DNA from: Melioribacter sp.
GTDB lineage: Bacteria; Bacteroidota; Ignavibacteria; Ignavibacteriales; Melioribacteraceae
Assembly: GCA_003155655.1 (NCBI GenBank)
Contig: PMDS01000121.1
Location: 1-63,215, forward strand
DNA length: 63,215 nucleotides
Direction of reading: 5' to 3'
Numbering within the stretch: the first letter of the stretch is position 1; each line of letters starts with the position of its first letter. A model generated the notes under the pieces. It had not been told where the DNA came from and searched no databases. It worked only from the letters and a program-made list of their open reading frames with translations. Position numbers and translations under genes: made by a program. Positions 1 through 7,528 of the stretch are shown here, one piece after another.

Positions 1-485
1 CCAATGCCCTTGGAAAGGTAATTCGTCTTTGTCTTCTTCATAAAATTACTCCGGTATTTATTCCAATAAGAGAACCGTGGAGAAATGGAGTAATCGAACA
101 CTTCAACAACAAAATGCAAAGTGCTGTTCTAAACTCCGATAAATTTGAAACCATAGAACAAGTTCAGAAAGCTGCCGATCATTTTTGTCAAGTTCATAAT
201 CAACATCATTATTACAGTAGCCAAGAAGGGATGACACCGGAACAAAGAAGAATACACCTAAATTATCCATTGGTTACTCTGGACAATGATTATTCTCTTC
301 CAACAGGACGACTTCCCTTAGTTGATGGTCAAATACATGTAATCAGATTTGTTAGAAGTGATCTTAAGTTCCACATATTTGGTTTATCATTTAAGCTTCC
401 TCAAGAAGCAATCTATGAATATATCAAAGGTGTCATAATAACTGAGAAACATCTTCTGAGAATTTTCAAAGAACAAAAATGTTAA
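1..485 (+). CDS. Integrase-core transposase, C-terminal part (5' truncated by window edge)
   Basis: The open frame enters the window at base 3 and runs to a TAA at 483-485. Its first visible residues include the IPIREPWRNGVIEHFN stretch typical of the end of a DDE integrase core (rve), where E of GVIEHFN would be the last catalytic glutamate. After it comes a tail with a small beta-rich domain (around GQIHVIRFVRSDLKFHIFG) seen in many IS481-like integrase-core transposases. The DD part of the catalytic triad lies outside the window, so activity cannot be judged. Family placement (IS481-like or IS3-like) is inference from this short part. The ATG at 114 is internal and is not the true start. 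Confidence 0.8.
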   Translation, partial: NALGKVIRLCLLHKITPVFIPIREPWRNGVIEHFNNKMQSAVLNSDKFETIEQVQKAADHFCQVHNQHHYYSSQEGMTPEQRRIHLNYPLVTLDNDYSLPTGRLPLVDGQIHVIRFVRSDLKFHIFGLSFKLPQEAIYEYIKGVIITEKHLLRIFKEQKC

Positions 486-517
486 CAGAATTTCAATTTT
501 ATCTTTATTAAATAAAA

Positions 518-627
518 TGTGCACGATCATATGCACATAATTTTTAACTAATCATCGTTCACATCCCCATGGGGATGTTTGTGCACGATCTTTTGATTCA
601 TTAGCCATATTGGAAAGTGTGCACGAT
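518..627. repeat. Three direct copies of TGTGCACGAT plus a palindrome, probable IS terminal region
   Basis: TGTGCACGAT occurs at 518-527, 580-589 and 618-627. The first copy is also half of an inverted repeat (TGTGCA, 8 nt, TGCACA; 518-537). Between copies one and two sits an 18-bp perfect palindrome ACATCCCCATGGGGATGT (561-578). The block begins about 30 bp after the transposase stop, so these are probably transposase-binding sites of the right end of that element. The exact element edge cannot be placed because the left end is outside the window. Confidence 0.5.
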
Positions 628-726
628 GTTGTGCTATTTATGAACTAGATACTAAATAATGAGTACCAAATATTCATCCTCCTCTGTTGGATTTGCAAAC
701 TAATTTTACAATGCTTTAATTACAAC

Positions 727-1677
727 ATGAAAATCACCAACAATATCGTAATCGAAAAAGCCCACGAACTAGGATTTGAACTGATCGGATTTACACGCGC
801 GGATATTCTCGAAGATGAAACTGCAAAATTAAAACAGTGGCTCAGCAATGGTTACCATGCCTCAATGGATTACATGGCGCGCAACACCGAAAAACGGAAT
901 GACGTAAAAAATATTCTGCCGAATGCGCAAAGTGTAATTTCCCTCGCTATAAACTACAACACTAATTATCAGTACAGTAATAAAGAAGATTCTGGCAAAG
1001 TATCACGTTATGCATGGGGAAAAGATTATCATCTTGTCATCTGGGAAAAACTTGAACTACTTGAAGAATATCTGAAAGCGATTGACCCCACATTTGAATG
1101 TTTTAGCTATGTGGATACAGGACCTGTTATGGATAAAGCCTGGGCTGTACGTGCGGGTATTGGCTGGCTGGGCAAGCACACTAATGTAATTAACCGCAAT
1201 TATGGCAGCTGGATTTTCCTTGCCACCATTATTACAAACAGGGAATTTGAGTACAATGAACTTGAACTGGATTTATGCGGCACCTGTACCGCGTGTATCG
1301 ATGCCTGTCCAACAAAAGCAATTGTAAACGAGTATCAGGTTGACGCGAATAAATGTATCTCATTCTTAACTATTGAAAACAAAAATGAAATTCCCGGGGA
1401 ATTTAAAAACCAATTTGATAATTGGTTGTTCGGATGTGATATTTGTCAAGATGTATGCCCCTGGAATAAAAAATTCTCTGTCTACACAAACATAAAAGAA
1501 TTTGAACCGGCAGGTAACAAAGAAATTGCATTGAACCAAATTTTAGAAATGAACCCGGAAGAATTTAAAAAAAGATTTGAAACAAGTTCTATCAAAAGGG
1601 CAAAATTAAACGGGTTAAAAAGGAATGCGTTATTTCTAAAAAATAATATTCTTAAAGGGGCTTCCGGTAGTTTGTGA
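727..1677 (+). CDS. queG: Epoxyqueuosine reductase QueG
   Basis: This cobalamin-dependent iron-sulfur enzyme makes the last step of queuosine synthesis, reducing epoxyqueuosine in tRNA. The 316-residue protein has the family's YVDTGPVMDK segment with catalytic Asp130, a first cluster motif C184-x2-C187-x2-C190-x3-C194P, a further C210, and a second cluster motif C237-x2-C240-x3-C244P. The C-terminal SSIKRAKLNGLKRNA block is also typical. The last nine codons (ILKGASGSL) lie in a 27-bp sequence that is repeated almost exactly at 3411-3437, so the native C-terminus may have been altered. The gene stands alone, followed by an interrupted hairpin and mobile DNA. Confidence 0.95.
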   Translation: MKITNNIVIEKAHELGFELIGFTRADILEDETAKLKQWLSNGYHASMDYMARNTEKRNDVKNILPNAQSVISLAINYNTNYQYSNKEDSGKVSRYAWGKDYHLVIWEKLELLEEYLKAIDPTFECFSYVDTGPVMDKAWAVRAGIGWLGKHTNVINRNYGSWIFLATIITNREFEYNELELDLCGTCTACIDACPTKAIVNEYQVDANKCISFLTIENKNEIPGEFKNQFDNWLFGCDICQDVCPWNKKFSVYTNIKEFEPAGNKEIALNQILEMNPEEFKKRFETSSIKRAKLNGLKRNALFLKNNILKGASGSL

Positions 1678-1678
1678 A
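1652..1678 (+). repeat. Left copy of a 27-bp direct repeat bracketing mobile DNA
   Basis: This segment covers the last codons and stop of queG. It matches 3411-3437 at 24 of 27 positions in the same orientation. In both places it reads KGASGSL-stop in frame. The two copies flank the MITE and the IS110-type transposase. Confidence 0.7.
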
Positions 1679-1691
1679 GTTTTATTATTAA

Positions 1692-1813
1692 CCACGTTCT
1701 TTTGAGGCTGTGTGATAATTCGGTTTTTTTAGAAAAATGTTTTGATTTCATTCTAAAAACGAACCTAAAATGTGCTTGACACTCTATTTTCACACAGCCT
1801 CTTTAGAACGTGG
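1692..1813 (+). terminator. queG 3' hairpin split by a MITE
   Basis: CCACGTTCT (1692-1700) and AGAACGTGG (1805-1813) are perfect inverted repeats. They are now separated by the 98-bp element at 1704-1801 with TTT on each side. Removing the element and one TTT leaves a 9-bp stem with a TTT loop just after the queG stop, the expected place for a terminator or 3'-end hairpin. The arms are not part of the element because the second copy at 63118 lacks them. Confidence 0.55.
1704..1801 (+). mobile_element. 98-bp MITE, copy 1
   Basis: A non-coding 98-bp element has terminal inverted repeats starting GAGGCTGTGTGA on both ends. It is flanked by TTT on each side, a possible 3-bp target duplication. 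The reverse complement of the right window edge (63118-63215) matches it at 96 of 98 positions. No transposase is encoded, so it must be moved in trans by an element with similar ends that is not in this window. Confidence 0.85.
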
Positions 1814-2081
1814 ATTACTTTATGAACTCAATTCCTGTTTCCCCTTCTGTTATGTAAAAAGTCAAGGGGATAAGCATCCATTTCTAAAAAAATATTTTCC
1901 TATAAATTTAAACAATCTGTTATAAACAGTCTCGATTGTATCCGAGCTGCAAGATCTAATTAATGTTTTTTAATGTGTGCCGCACTCTCTTAAAAACAAA
2001 AGGTACATAACCTTTGCAGAAGGGGAAAAACGGTCAACACAAACTACTTTTCATATTTTTCATTTATAGGTATTACCTCAA
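1814..2081. other. Non-coding flank of the IS110-type element
   Basis: This stretch lies between the MITE and the 3' end of the IS110-family transposase. I see no gene. Part of it should belong to the non-coding 3' end of the insertion sequence, but I could not place the boundary because the IS110 family lacks clear terminal inverted repeats. Confidence 0.4.
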
Positions 2082-3167
2082 TTATGCCACCAAAGAAAAG
2101 CTGTATGGTATATTATTCTTCCATACAAACCGTATCCTATTAAGCAGTTTTTTTGCTATTCTTATTATGGCTTCTTGCTTACTCATCCTCCTAATTAACT
2201 CTGAGTATTTAAGCGTTAATGCCGGATCTTTCCTTATAGCTACCCATGCTGATTCTATCAACATATATCTTAAGTATTGATTATGTCGTACTGACAGACC
2301 CAATACTTTTTCTTTTTCTCCTGATGAATAAACTGCCGGTACTAGTCCAACAAAACTTGCCAGTTCATCCAATCCCTGGAATCTATTGATGTTCATTATT
2401 TCACTATATATTGTCATTGCTGTAATCATACTTACTCCCGGAACGCTGGTCAGATTTTTTATTGTTGTATCGTAACCGTATTGCTTTGAGTACAACGCCA
2501 TCTGTTTCAACACTTCTTTTATTCGTGCTTGATTGTCTCTAAGTTCTGCAATCAAAAAATTCAAACTTACTTTTGAGATAGTTTTACTATTTAAAGCCTT
2601 GTTACTTAGATACTCTATAAATCTCTTCGACCAATTCTTTAACTCATAATTCTCTGGTATCCTCTCGCCATAATAATTTAGTAAACCCTTTATCCTGTTC
2701 TTTAGGGCAGCTCCATGATTTGCCAACTGGTATCTTAATCTACTTAATGTTCTTATTTGTTCTTCTATTTCTTCCGGTATATAAATCCCTTTTAATGTTC
2801 CATTTTCTAACTCTCTTGCCAATTTGCGTGAATCAACTACATCACTCTTGGTTATCTTCTCCTTGCTCTTTGTAGGAACATCTGATGCATTTACTATTAT
2901 GCATTTTACTCCTCCTTTTGTTAAGGCTTTGTTTATCCAGTATCCACAAAATCCTGATTCATATACGATGTTGTATTCTCCTCCCGGATAATTTTCAGTA
3001 AGAAATTTTATCAGTTCTTCAGGTGATGGATTCATTGAAAATGTTTTTAACTCCGTATGATTTACTCGTATTGTTACCTTCCAATTCTTCTTGTGTACGT
3101 CTATACTTATAAAAAATTTTTGACCATTAAATTTCGGCTTTGTATTTTGTGTTTGCATTTTGAGCAT
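2082..3167 (-). CDS. IS110-family DEDD transposase (recombinase)
   Basis: A complete protein of about 361 residues carries the RuvC-like DEDD domain: Asp23 in SIDVHK, Glu70 in YESGF, and Asp109/Asp112 in KSDVVDSRKLA. The C-terminal Transposase_20 domain contains LTSVPGVSMITA and the PAVYSSGEK segment with the nucleophilic serine (Ser281 or Ser282). No frameshift is visible, so the element may be active. The ATG at 3158 (MQTQN) is a better start than 3167 because AAAGGA lies about 8 nt before it. Family members insert site-specifically, guided by a bridge RNA from the element's non-coding end. Confidence 0.93.
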   Translation of the reverse strand: MLKMQTQNTKPKFNGQKFFISIDVHKKNWKVTIRVNHTELKTFSMNPSPEELIKFLTENYPGGEYNIVYESGFCGYWINKALTKGGVKCIIVNASDVPTKSKEKITKSDVVDSRKLARELENGTLKGIYIPEEIEEQIRTLSRLRYQLANHGAALKNRIKGLLNYYGERIPENYELKNWSKRFIEYLSNKALNSKTISKVSLNFLIAELRDNQARIKEVLKQMALYSKQYGYDTTIKNLTSVPGVSMITAMTIYSEIMNINRFQGLDELASFVGLVPAVYSSGEKEKVLGLSVRHNQYLRYMLIESAWVAIRKDPALTLKYSELIRRMSKQEAIIRIAKKLLNRIRFVWKNNIPYSFSLVA

Positions 3168-3260
3168 CCTTTACTGTTGGTAATTTTTTTAATTAGATAT
3201 TTCTAATTTGCAGAAAGGATGCTTTTTTTTCACCTTTTTTTTTATTCCCACTTTTTAACA
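3162..3260 (-). ncRNA. Candidate bridge-RNA region of the IS110 element
   Basis: The 5' non-coding end of IS110-group elements encodes the bridge RNA. Upstream of this transposase the sequence has structure: AGCATCCTTT near 3162-3171 is complementary to AAAGGATGCT near 3215-3224, and AATTAGA-TATT-TCTAATT (3191-3208) forms an inner 7-bp hairpin. Exact ends and the target and donor loops cannot be defined by eye, so this is an inference from family knowledge. Confidence 0.35.
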
Positions 3261-3410
3261 TATGTTCTCTTAATAAGAGAAGGGGACTAAGGGGATGAGT
3301 TATTTTTGTTAACCTGATAGCATTGATGCCAAGCCCAACTCTTTGTTCAAAGGACAGATAACTTCCTCTTTTTAGTTCGCCAGAATTCACCGTAGATGCA
3401 GGAAATACGT
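3261..3410. other. Non-coding, no gene seen
   Basis: This region lies between the IS110 upstream structure and the right 27-bp repeat. It includes a CTCTTAATAAGAGAAGGGG segment resembling the intergenic CCTCTCC-type hairpins found elsewhere in the window. Nothing gene-like is convincing. Confidence 0.3.
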
Positions 3411-3437
3411 TTAAAGGCGCTTCTGGCAGTTTGTGAA
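3411..3437 (+). repeat. Right copy of the 27-bp direct repeat
   Basis: It matches 24 of 27 bases with 1652-1678 at the end of queG. Read in the same frame it gives KGASGSL followed by TGA, preceded by a short open stretch with no start, as if it were the end of a lost gene. Confidence 0.65.
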
Positions 3438-3522
3438 TCCTTAAATATCTATTTCCATCTAACAATTATAAAAAATGGTTTTGTTTAAGTAATTTTGAAT
3501 AGAAAATTTTGGAGATCTTGAA

Positions 3523-4473
3523 ATGTCTGATAATCATTATAAAATATTAATCATTGGTTCCGGTCCTGCCGGGTTGACTGCTGCATTATATGCATCACGC
3601 GCAAATTTACATCCTGTTGTGTTGGAAGGATTGCAGCCCGGAGGTCAATTAACTATTACAACCGAAGTTGAAAATTTCCCCGGCTTTGAACATGGAATTC
3701 AGGGACCCGAATTAATGGACGTAATGCGCAAGCAGGTGCAGCGGTTTGGTGCAAATTGTTTATTCAAAATTGTTACCGAAGTTGATTTCTCTAAACGTCC
3801 TTTTGTTGTTAAAGCTGAAAATGAAATTTACACTGCCGATTCTGTAATTATTTCAACAGGCGCATCTGCAAAACTTCTTAACATCGATAGTGAAAAGAAA
3901 TTTATGGGTTATGGAGTTTCTGCCTGCGCAACATGCGACGGATTTTTTTATAAGGGATTGAAAGTTCTTGTAGTAGGAGGTGGCGATACTGCTTTTGAAG
4001 AAGCAAGTTATTTAACAAAGTTTGCAATAGAAGTTACAATGGTTCATAGACGGGATGAATTCCGCGCTTCAAAGATTATGATAGACCGCGCCAAAAAGAA
4101 TCCTAAAATTAAATTTATTACAAATGCTGTTATACAGGAAGTATTGGGTAAAGAAGAGAATGGTGTAAAAATTACAACCGGCGCGCTTCTTAAAAATACA
4201 AAAGATGGTTCAACATGGCAGGTGCCAGCAGATGGCATTTTTATGGCAATCGGGCATCAGCCAAATACATCATTGTTCAAAGGTATACTTGATATGGATG
4301 AAACAGGTTACTTAAAAGTTATCCCTGGTACTACACGAACAAATATCGAAGGTGTTTTTGCTGCTGGTGATGTTGCAGATAAAACATACCGGCAGGCAAT
4401 CACCGCCGCCGGATCTGGCTGTATGGCTGCCATTGACGCCCAGCACTGGCTCGAAGAACACGAACTAGCTTAA
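3523..4473 (+). CDS. trxB: Thioredoxin-disulfide reductase
   Basis: This FAD- and NADPH-dependent enzyme reduces thioredoxin in the cytoplasm. The 316-residue protein has the N-terminal FAD motif GSGPAGLTAALYA, the redox pair Cys135-x2-Cys138 (CATCDG), the NADPH motif GGGDTAFEEA and the C-terminal TNIEGVFAAGDV flavin motif. Length and domain order are canonical low-molecular-weight TrxR. GGAG lies 8-11 nt before the ATG. The gene is monocistronic and followed by a strong terminator. Some homologues act on ferredoxin or bacillithiol disulfide, but the CATC pair favours thioredoxin reductase. Confidence 0.95.
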   Translation: MSDNHYKILIIGSGPAGLTAALYASRANLHPVVLEGLQPGGQLTITTEVENFPGFEHGIQGPELMDVMRKQVQRFGANCLFKIVTEVDFSKRPFVVKAENEIYTADSVIISTGASAKLLNIDSEKKFMGYGVSACATCDGFFYKGLKVLVVGGGDTAFEEASYLTKFAIEVTMVHRRDEFRASKIMIDRAKKNPKIKFITNAVIQEVLGKEENGVKITTGALLKNTKDGSTWQVPADGIFMAIGHQPNTSLFKGILDMDETGYLKVIPGTTRTNIEGVFAAGDVADKTYRQAITAAGSGCMAAIDAQHWLEEHELA

Positions 4474-4503
4474 TAATAAAAAGTGCCCCCTCCTTTTTTA
4501 GTG

Positions 4504-4546
4504 AAACCTCCGAGGTCTTATCATTACCTCGGAGGTTTAGTTTTTT
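4504..4546 (+). terminator. Terminator of trxB
   Basis: AAACCTCCGAGGT (4504-4516) pairs perfectly with ACCTCGGAGGTTT (4526-4538) around a 9-nt loop. AGTTTTTTAG follows. It is a 13-bp stem plus T-run, and its AACCT-CGAGG sequence belongs to the same style as the hairpins at 37.5 and 39.2 kb. Confidence 0.85.
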
Positions 4547-4740
4547 AGATGTGGAAAGTTTACCTGCCTTGTCGGGCTTATGGCTTGATGCTTATAGCTA
4601 ATTTTCTGTTTCACGTCTCGCAGAAGAGCAGCGATTCAAAAAAAAGCTGCCCTTTTGAGGCAGCCTCTTTGCTTTACTTATTTTTTGTTAGCGGTCATCG
4701 AGTTCTCTGAACGTAGTGAAGAGAGTATCGAGATGACCAG
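4547..4740. repeat. Intergenic palindromic repeats
   Basis: The spacer has a short hairpin AGCTGCC..GGCAGC (about 4651-4667). It also has an imperfect long palindrome GGTCATC...GATGACC (about 4694-4739) containing TGAACGTAGTGAAGAG, a sequence type common in intergenic repeats of Bacteroidota. No gene is seen. Confidence 0.5.
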
Positions 4741-4744
4741 TAGT

Positions 4745-5092
4745 TTAATGATTACCATTTCCATTTTTTAGCTTTCTGGAAACCAAAAATCCTACGATGA
4801 ATCCCAGACCGGTCATAGTAACAACCCAGAACGCGATCCATTGATCATAGGTGGTCCAGTGCTCAAAAAGGAAACCAAGCCCAAGTCCGAACCCGACAAA
4901 TAAGGTTAAGAACCCGAGTTTTAACGATAAGAACTGATCGCGCTTGGTTCTCAATAGCTCAACCATTTGTTCGTATGAAAGACCTTTTTCTATCATCATC
5001 TGTTTTTCTTTGGAATGGAAGTATATGTAAGTTACAAATACAATTCCGGTCGTCAGAAAGAAAACCATTGATACAATTTCAGGACCAATCAT
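4745..5092 (-). CDS. Small membrane protein, DUF6249-like
   Basis: A 115-residue protein has an N-terminal transmembrane helix (residues about 5-25), a short cytoplasmic stretch with GLSYEQMVELL, and two further hydrophobic helices (about 56-76 and 84-105). The arrangement resembles DUF6249 proteins, which often sit next to ECF sigma genes in Bacteroidota. It is divergent from the sigma/anti-sigma pair at 5286 and shares its 190-bp upstream region with it. A role in the same membrane-stress response is an inference from position. Confidence 0.7.
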   Translation of the reverse strand: MIGPEIVSMVFFLTTGIVFVTYIYFHSKEKQMMIEKGLSYEQMVELLRTKRDQFLSLKLGFLTLFVGFGLGLGFLFEHWTTYDQWIAFWVVTMTGLGFIVGFLVSRKLKNGNGNH

Positions 5093-5117
5093 TTTATGTC
5101 TCCTTTGTTTATTTGAT

Positions 5118-5260
5118 ACTTTTGACTAATAACCTTTCTCTAAGGTTACAAATAATTTTATTTTTCTTTGAATCAGGTTCATGTATTTTGCATCTGTAAT
5201 TTGATTCACTTCTTTTGACTATATTCATTATAGGAAAGGTTACAAAAATTTTATTTTGTG
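5118..5260. promoter_or_regulatory. Duplicated upstream module before the ECF sigma gene
   Basis: Two direct copies of a module of about 48 bp begin at 5118 and 5211. Each has CTTTTGACTA, then 13-15 variable bases, then AGGTTACAAA and an A/T tract. The second copy is followed by TGTAACC (5265-5271), making an inverted pair with GGTTACA. TTGACT could be a -35 element with the -10 near GTTACA. The location between the divergent membrane-protein gene and the sigma gene suggests autoregulation, which is inference. Confidence 0.4.
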
Positions 5261-5285
5261 GTGATGTAACCATTTTGAAAAATTA

Positions 5286-5867
5286 TTGTCTAAAGAACTG
5301 ATGAGACACTTAAACGATCTGGAAATAATTGATTCAATTAACCGCGGAAACGTTTCCGATTTTTCGCTGTTGGTTGACCGTTATAAAGACAGGGCATATT
5401 CACTTCTGAAAAGATTGCTGAAAAATGAAATGGATGCCGAGGAAGCTCTTCAGGATAGTTTCTTGAAGGCTTATAATTCGCTGCATGGTTTTAGACAAGA
5501 CTCACAATTTTCTACATGGTTTTATAAAATTGTGTATAACACAGGGCTGACGGTTATTTCATCTAAAAAAAGAAAAATTGAACAGGAAATGAGTTCGATT
5601 GATAATGAGTTTGATATTGGTGTCTTTGATGATGAAGTTTACAGCACAACAGATAATGTTACGGACTATATCCTTAAAATTGTTGATAAGCTTCCTGTAC
5701 GCGGTGCTCTTGTTGTAATTTTATTCTATATGGATGGTATGTCTTTAAATGAAATTAGCCAGGTGATGGGTATATCCTTGGTCAATGCAAAAGTTTTATT
5801 ACATCGTTCTCGTAATGCTTTGAAAAATCTTCTTCTCAAGCATAACTATCAGGAGGAAATGTTATGA
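5286..5867 (+). CDS. ECF RNA polymerase sigma factor (RpoE-like)
   Basis: This 193-residue sigma-70 family protein has only regions 2 and 4. Region 2 includes FSLLVDRYKDRAYSLL and the DAEEALQDSFLKAYNSL core. Region 4 (about 130-185) contains the helix-turn-helix MSLNEISQVMGISLVNAKVLLHRSR. The listed start is TTG; ATG at 5301 (MRHLNDLE) is a plausible alternative and neither has a clear Shine-Dalgarno. It overlaps the next gene by ATGA, and AGGAGG inside its 3' end serves that gene. Confidence 0.92.
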   Translation: MSKELMRHLNDLEIIDSINRGNVSDFSLLVDRYKDRAYSLLKRLLKNEMDAEEALQDSFLKAYNSLHGFRQDSQFSTWFYKIVYNTGLTVISSKKRKIEQEMSSIDNEFDIGVFDDEVYSTTDNVTDYILKIVDKLPVRGALVVILFYMDGMSLNEISQVMGISLVNAKVLLHRSRNALKNLLLKHNYQEEML

Positions 5868-6397
5868 TTAATCTGAATGACGAAATATTGAATAAATATA
5901 TTGATAATGAATTAAGTTCAGTAGAGCTTGCGGAAGTAAAAGCAGAATTGAATAAAAATGAAGAGGCTTTGATACGCTTAAGAGCTTTACGCCTTGTTGA
6001 CAGTTCATTAAGAAAAATGGAACATGAAACTGCTCCTGAAAATTTTACCGAAAAAATTATGCAGGCTCTTGCTAACGTTCCTAAGACATTAAAACCAAAA
6101 GGCAGCTACTTTTTTGCTTTAATTATAACAATTTTTTCAATTGGTATTCTAGCAATTTTTATTGCCGGATTTAGAATGACTGATACTGCAAATAATGAAA
6201 CATTACCTGCTGTAACTTCTCTCAACCAGGCTAAAAATTATATTGATAAAAATATAAATGTTCTGCTTGCTTTTTTAACAAATCAAAATGTGCTTTTTGT
6301 CCTTTCTATGCTCTCTCTAATTTTACTTGTTGCTGTTTATTTTTCTATTGAGTCGTATAAGAGTTTTAAAAACAAGCTCAACAGCATCCCAAACTAA
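5864..6397 (+). CDS. Probable membrane anti-sigma factor
   Basis: The gene overlaps the ECF sigma gene by 4 nt and has an excellent AGGAGG Shine-Dalgarno. The 177-residue product begins with a soluble helical domain (NDEILNKYIDNELSSVELAEVKAEL) typical of anti-sigma N-termini. It then has two transmembrane helices (about 82-103 and 141-163). The zinc-binding HxxxCxxC motif of ZAS anti-sigmas is absent, so it would bind its sigma without zinc. Function is inferred from operon position and architecture. Confidence 0.75.
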   Translation: MINLNDEILNKYIDNELSSVELAEVKAELNKNEEALIRLRALRLVDSSLRKMEHETAPENFTEKIMQALANVPKTLKPKGSYFFALIITIFSIGILAIFIAGFRMTDTANNETLPAVTSLNQAKNYIDKNINVLLAFLTNQNVLFVLSMLSLILLVAVYFSIESYKSFKNKLNSIPN

Positions 6398-6619
6398 TAT
6401 TGCGCCCTCCTCATTGATGAGGGGGAATTAAAGAGTTTACCTGGCGCAGATTTATTGCAGGCACGGCCTGTCCAGCTTGTCCCGTTCTCCGTTCGCTAAC
6501 GGATTGCGGGGAAGGGCTCAATTAACCATTCTCAATTCGCCATTCTCAATTCTCCATTCTCACATTGGCGTATCTCTATTAGTTTCGATATTTTCACATC
6601 CACAATAACAGAATAACTT
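6398..6619. repeat. Repeat-filled spacer before era
   Basis: It contains a CCCTCCTCATTGATGAGGGGG hairpin (about 6403-6423). It also contains the CCGTTCGCTAACGG member of the CCGTNAGCTNACGG palindrome family (6489-6502). Finally there is an array of ATTCTCAATTC / CCATTCTC units (6526-6562) whose relatives occur at 54984-55035 and inside the coding sequence at 62796-62827. No gene is seen. Confidence 0.6.
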
Positions 6620-7528
6620 ATGCCGGTCAAATCAGGATTTATTTCAATTATTGGCAAGCCTAATGTTGGCAAATCGACATTAATGAATGCCTTAATTGGC
6701 GAAAAACTTTCAATTACAACTAATAAACCTCAAACAACAAGAAAAAAAATTCTTGGGATTCTTTCCACTGATGAATATCAGATTATTTTTCAGGATACTC
6801 CCGGAATCTTGAACCCTGAATATCTTCTGCAGGAAAGAATGCTTAATTATGTTTTTGCTTCAGTTAAAGATGTTGATGCTATTCTTTTTATTATTGATAT
6901 TGTGGCTGATCCCAATGGTTCCCATACTTTATCTGATGGTAACGTTCTGAAAATCCTTAATGATATAAGCACTAAAAAGATTTTGCTGATCAATAAAATT
7001 GATTTATCTAACCAGGACATTGTGGATGCTTTAATTAATAGCATTTCAGAAAAAAAGATTTTCGACAAAATAATACCAATATCTGCTGCCGAAAAATTTA
7101 ATCTTTCTTATGTCGTAGAATCAATAATTGAGATTCTGCCCGAACATCCCAAATTTTATCCCGATGACCAGTTAAGTGACGAGAATGAAAGATTTTTTGT
7201 TTCTGAAATAATCCGAGAAAAAATATTTGAAAGATATCGCGATGAGATCCCTTACAGCACTGAAGTTTTAATTGCAGAATATAAGGAACGCGAGAACGCA
7301 AAAGATTTTATAAGTGCCGAAATTGTCGTTGAAAAAGATTCCCAAAAACCAATTATACTTGGCGCCAAAGGTGATGCAATAAAGAGATTAGGACAGGATG
7401 CCAGGGAAGCTATCGAAAAATTTTTGCAGCATGAAGTATATCTTGAATTGCGAGTTAAAGTCCGCGATAAATGGCGCTCAAACAATACAATGCTTAATTC
7501 TTTCGGATACCGGCCGGATGATGAATAA
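6620..7528 (+). CDS. era: GTPase Era
   Basis: Era is an essential GTPase that binds the 3' end of 16S rRNA and assists 30S maturation. The 302-residue protein has G1 GKPNVGKST (about 11-19), an effector region NKPQTTRKKI, G3 DTPGI and G4 NKIDL. A C-terminal KH domain runs around 220-290 (PIILGAKGDAIKRLGQDAREAIEKF, then LRVKVRDKWRSN). Length and domain order are canonical. It starts an overlapping run of seven genes that continues to 12511. Confidence 0.97.
   Translation: MPVKSGFISIIGKPNVGKSTLMNALIGEKLSITTNKPQTTRKKILGILSTDEYQIIFQDTPGILNPEYLLQERMLNYVFASVKDVDAILFIIDIVADPNGSHTLSDGNVLKILNDISTKKILLINKIDLSNQDIVDALINSISEKKIFDKIIPISAAEKFNLSYVVESIIEILPEHPKFYPDDQLSDENERFFVSEIIREKIFERYRDEIPYSTEVLIAEYKERENAKDFISAEIVVEKDSQKPIILGAKGDAIKRLGQDAREAIEKFLQHEVYLELRVKVRDKWRSNNTMLNSFGYRPDDE

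Noticed and set aside
1482..1793. 103-codon open frame on the minus strand
   Set aside because: It is antisense to queG and translates the MITE; no gene-like features.
2014..2280. 88-codon open frame on the plus strand
   Set aside because: It overlaps the IS110 transposase in antisense and upstream spacer.
3193..3465. 90-codon minus-strand open frame
   Set aside because: It covers the IS upstream region and the 27-bp repeat; composition and lack of start context argue against coding.
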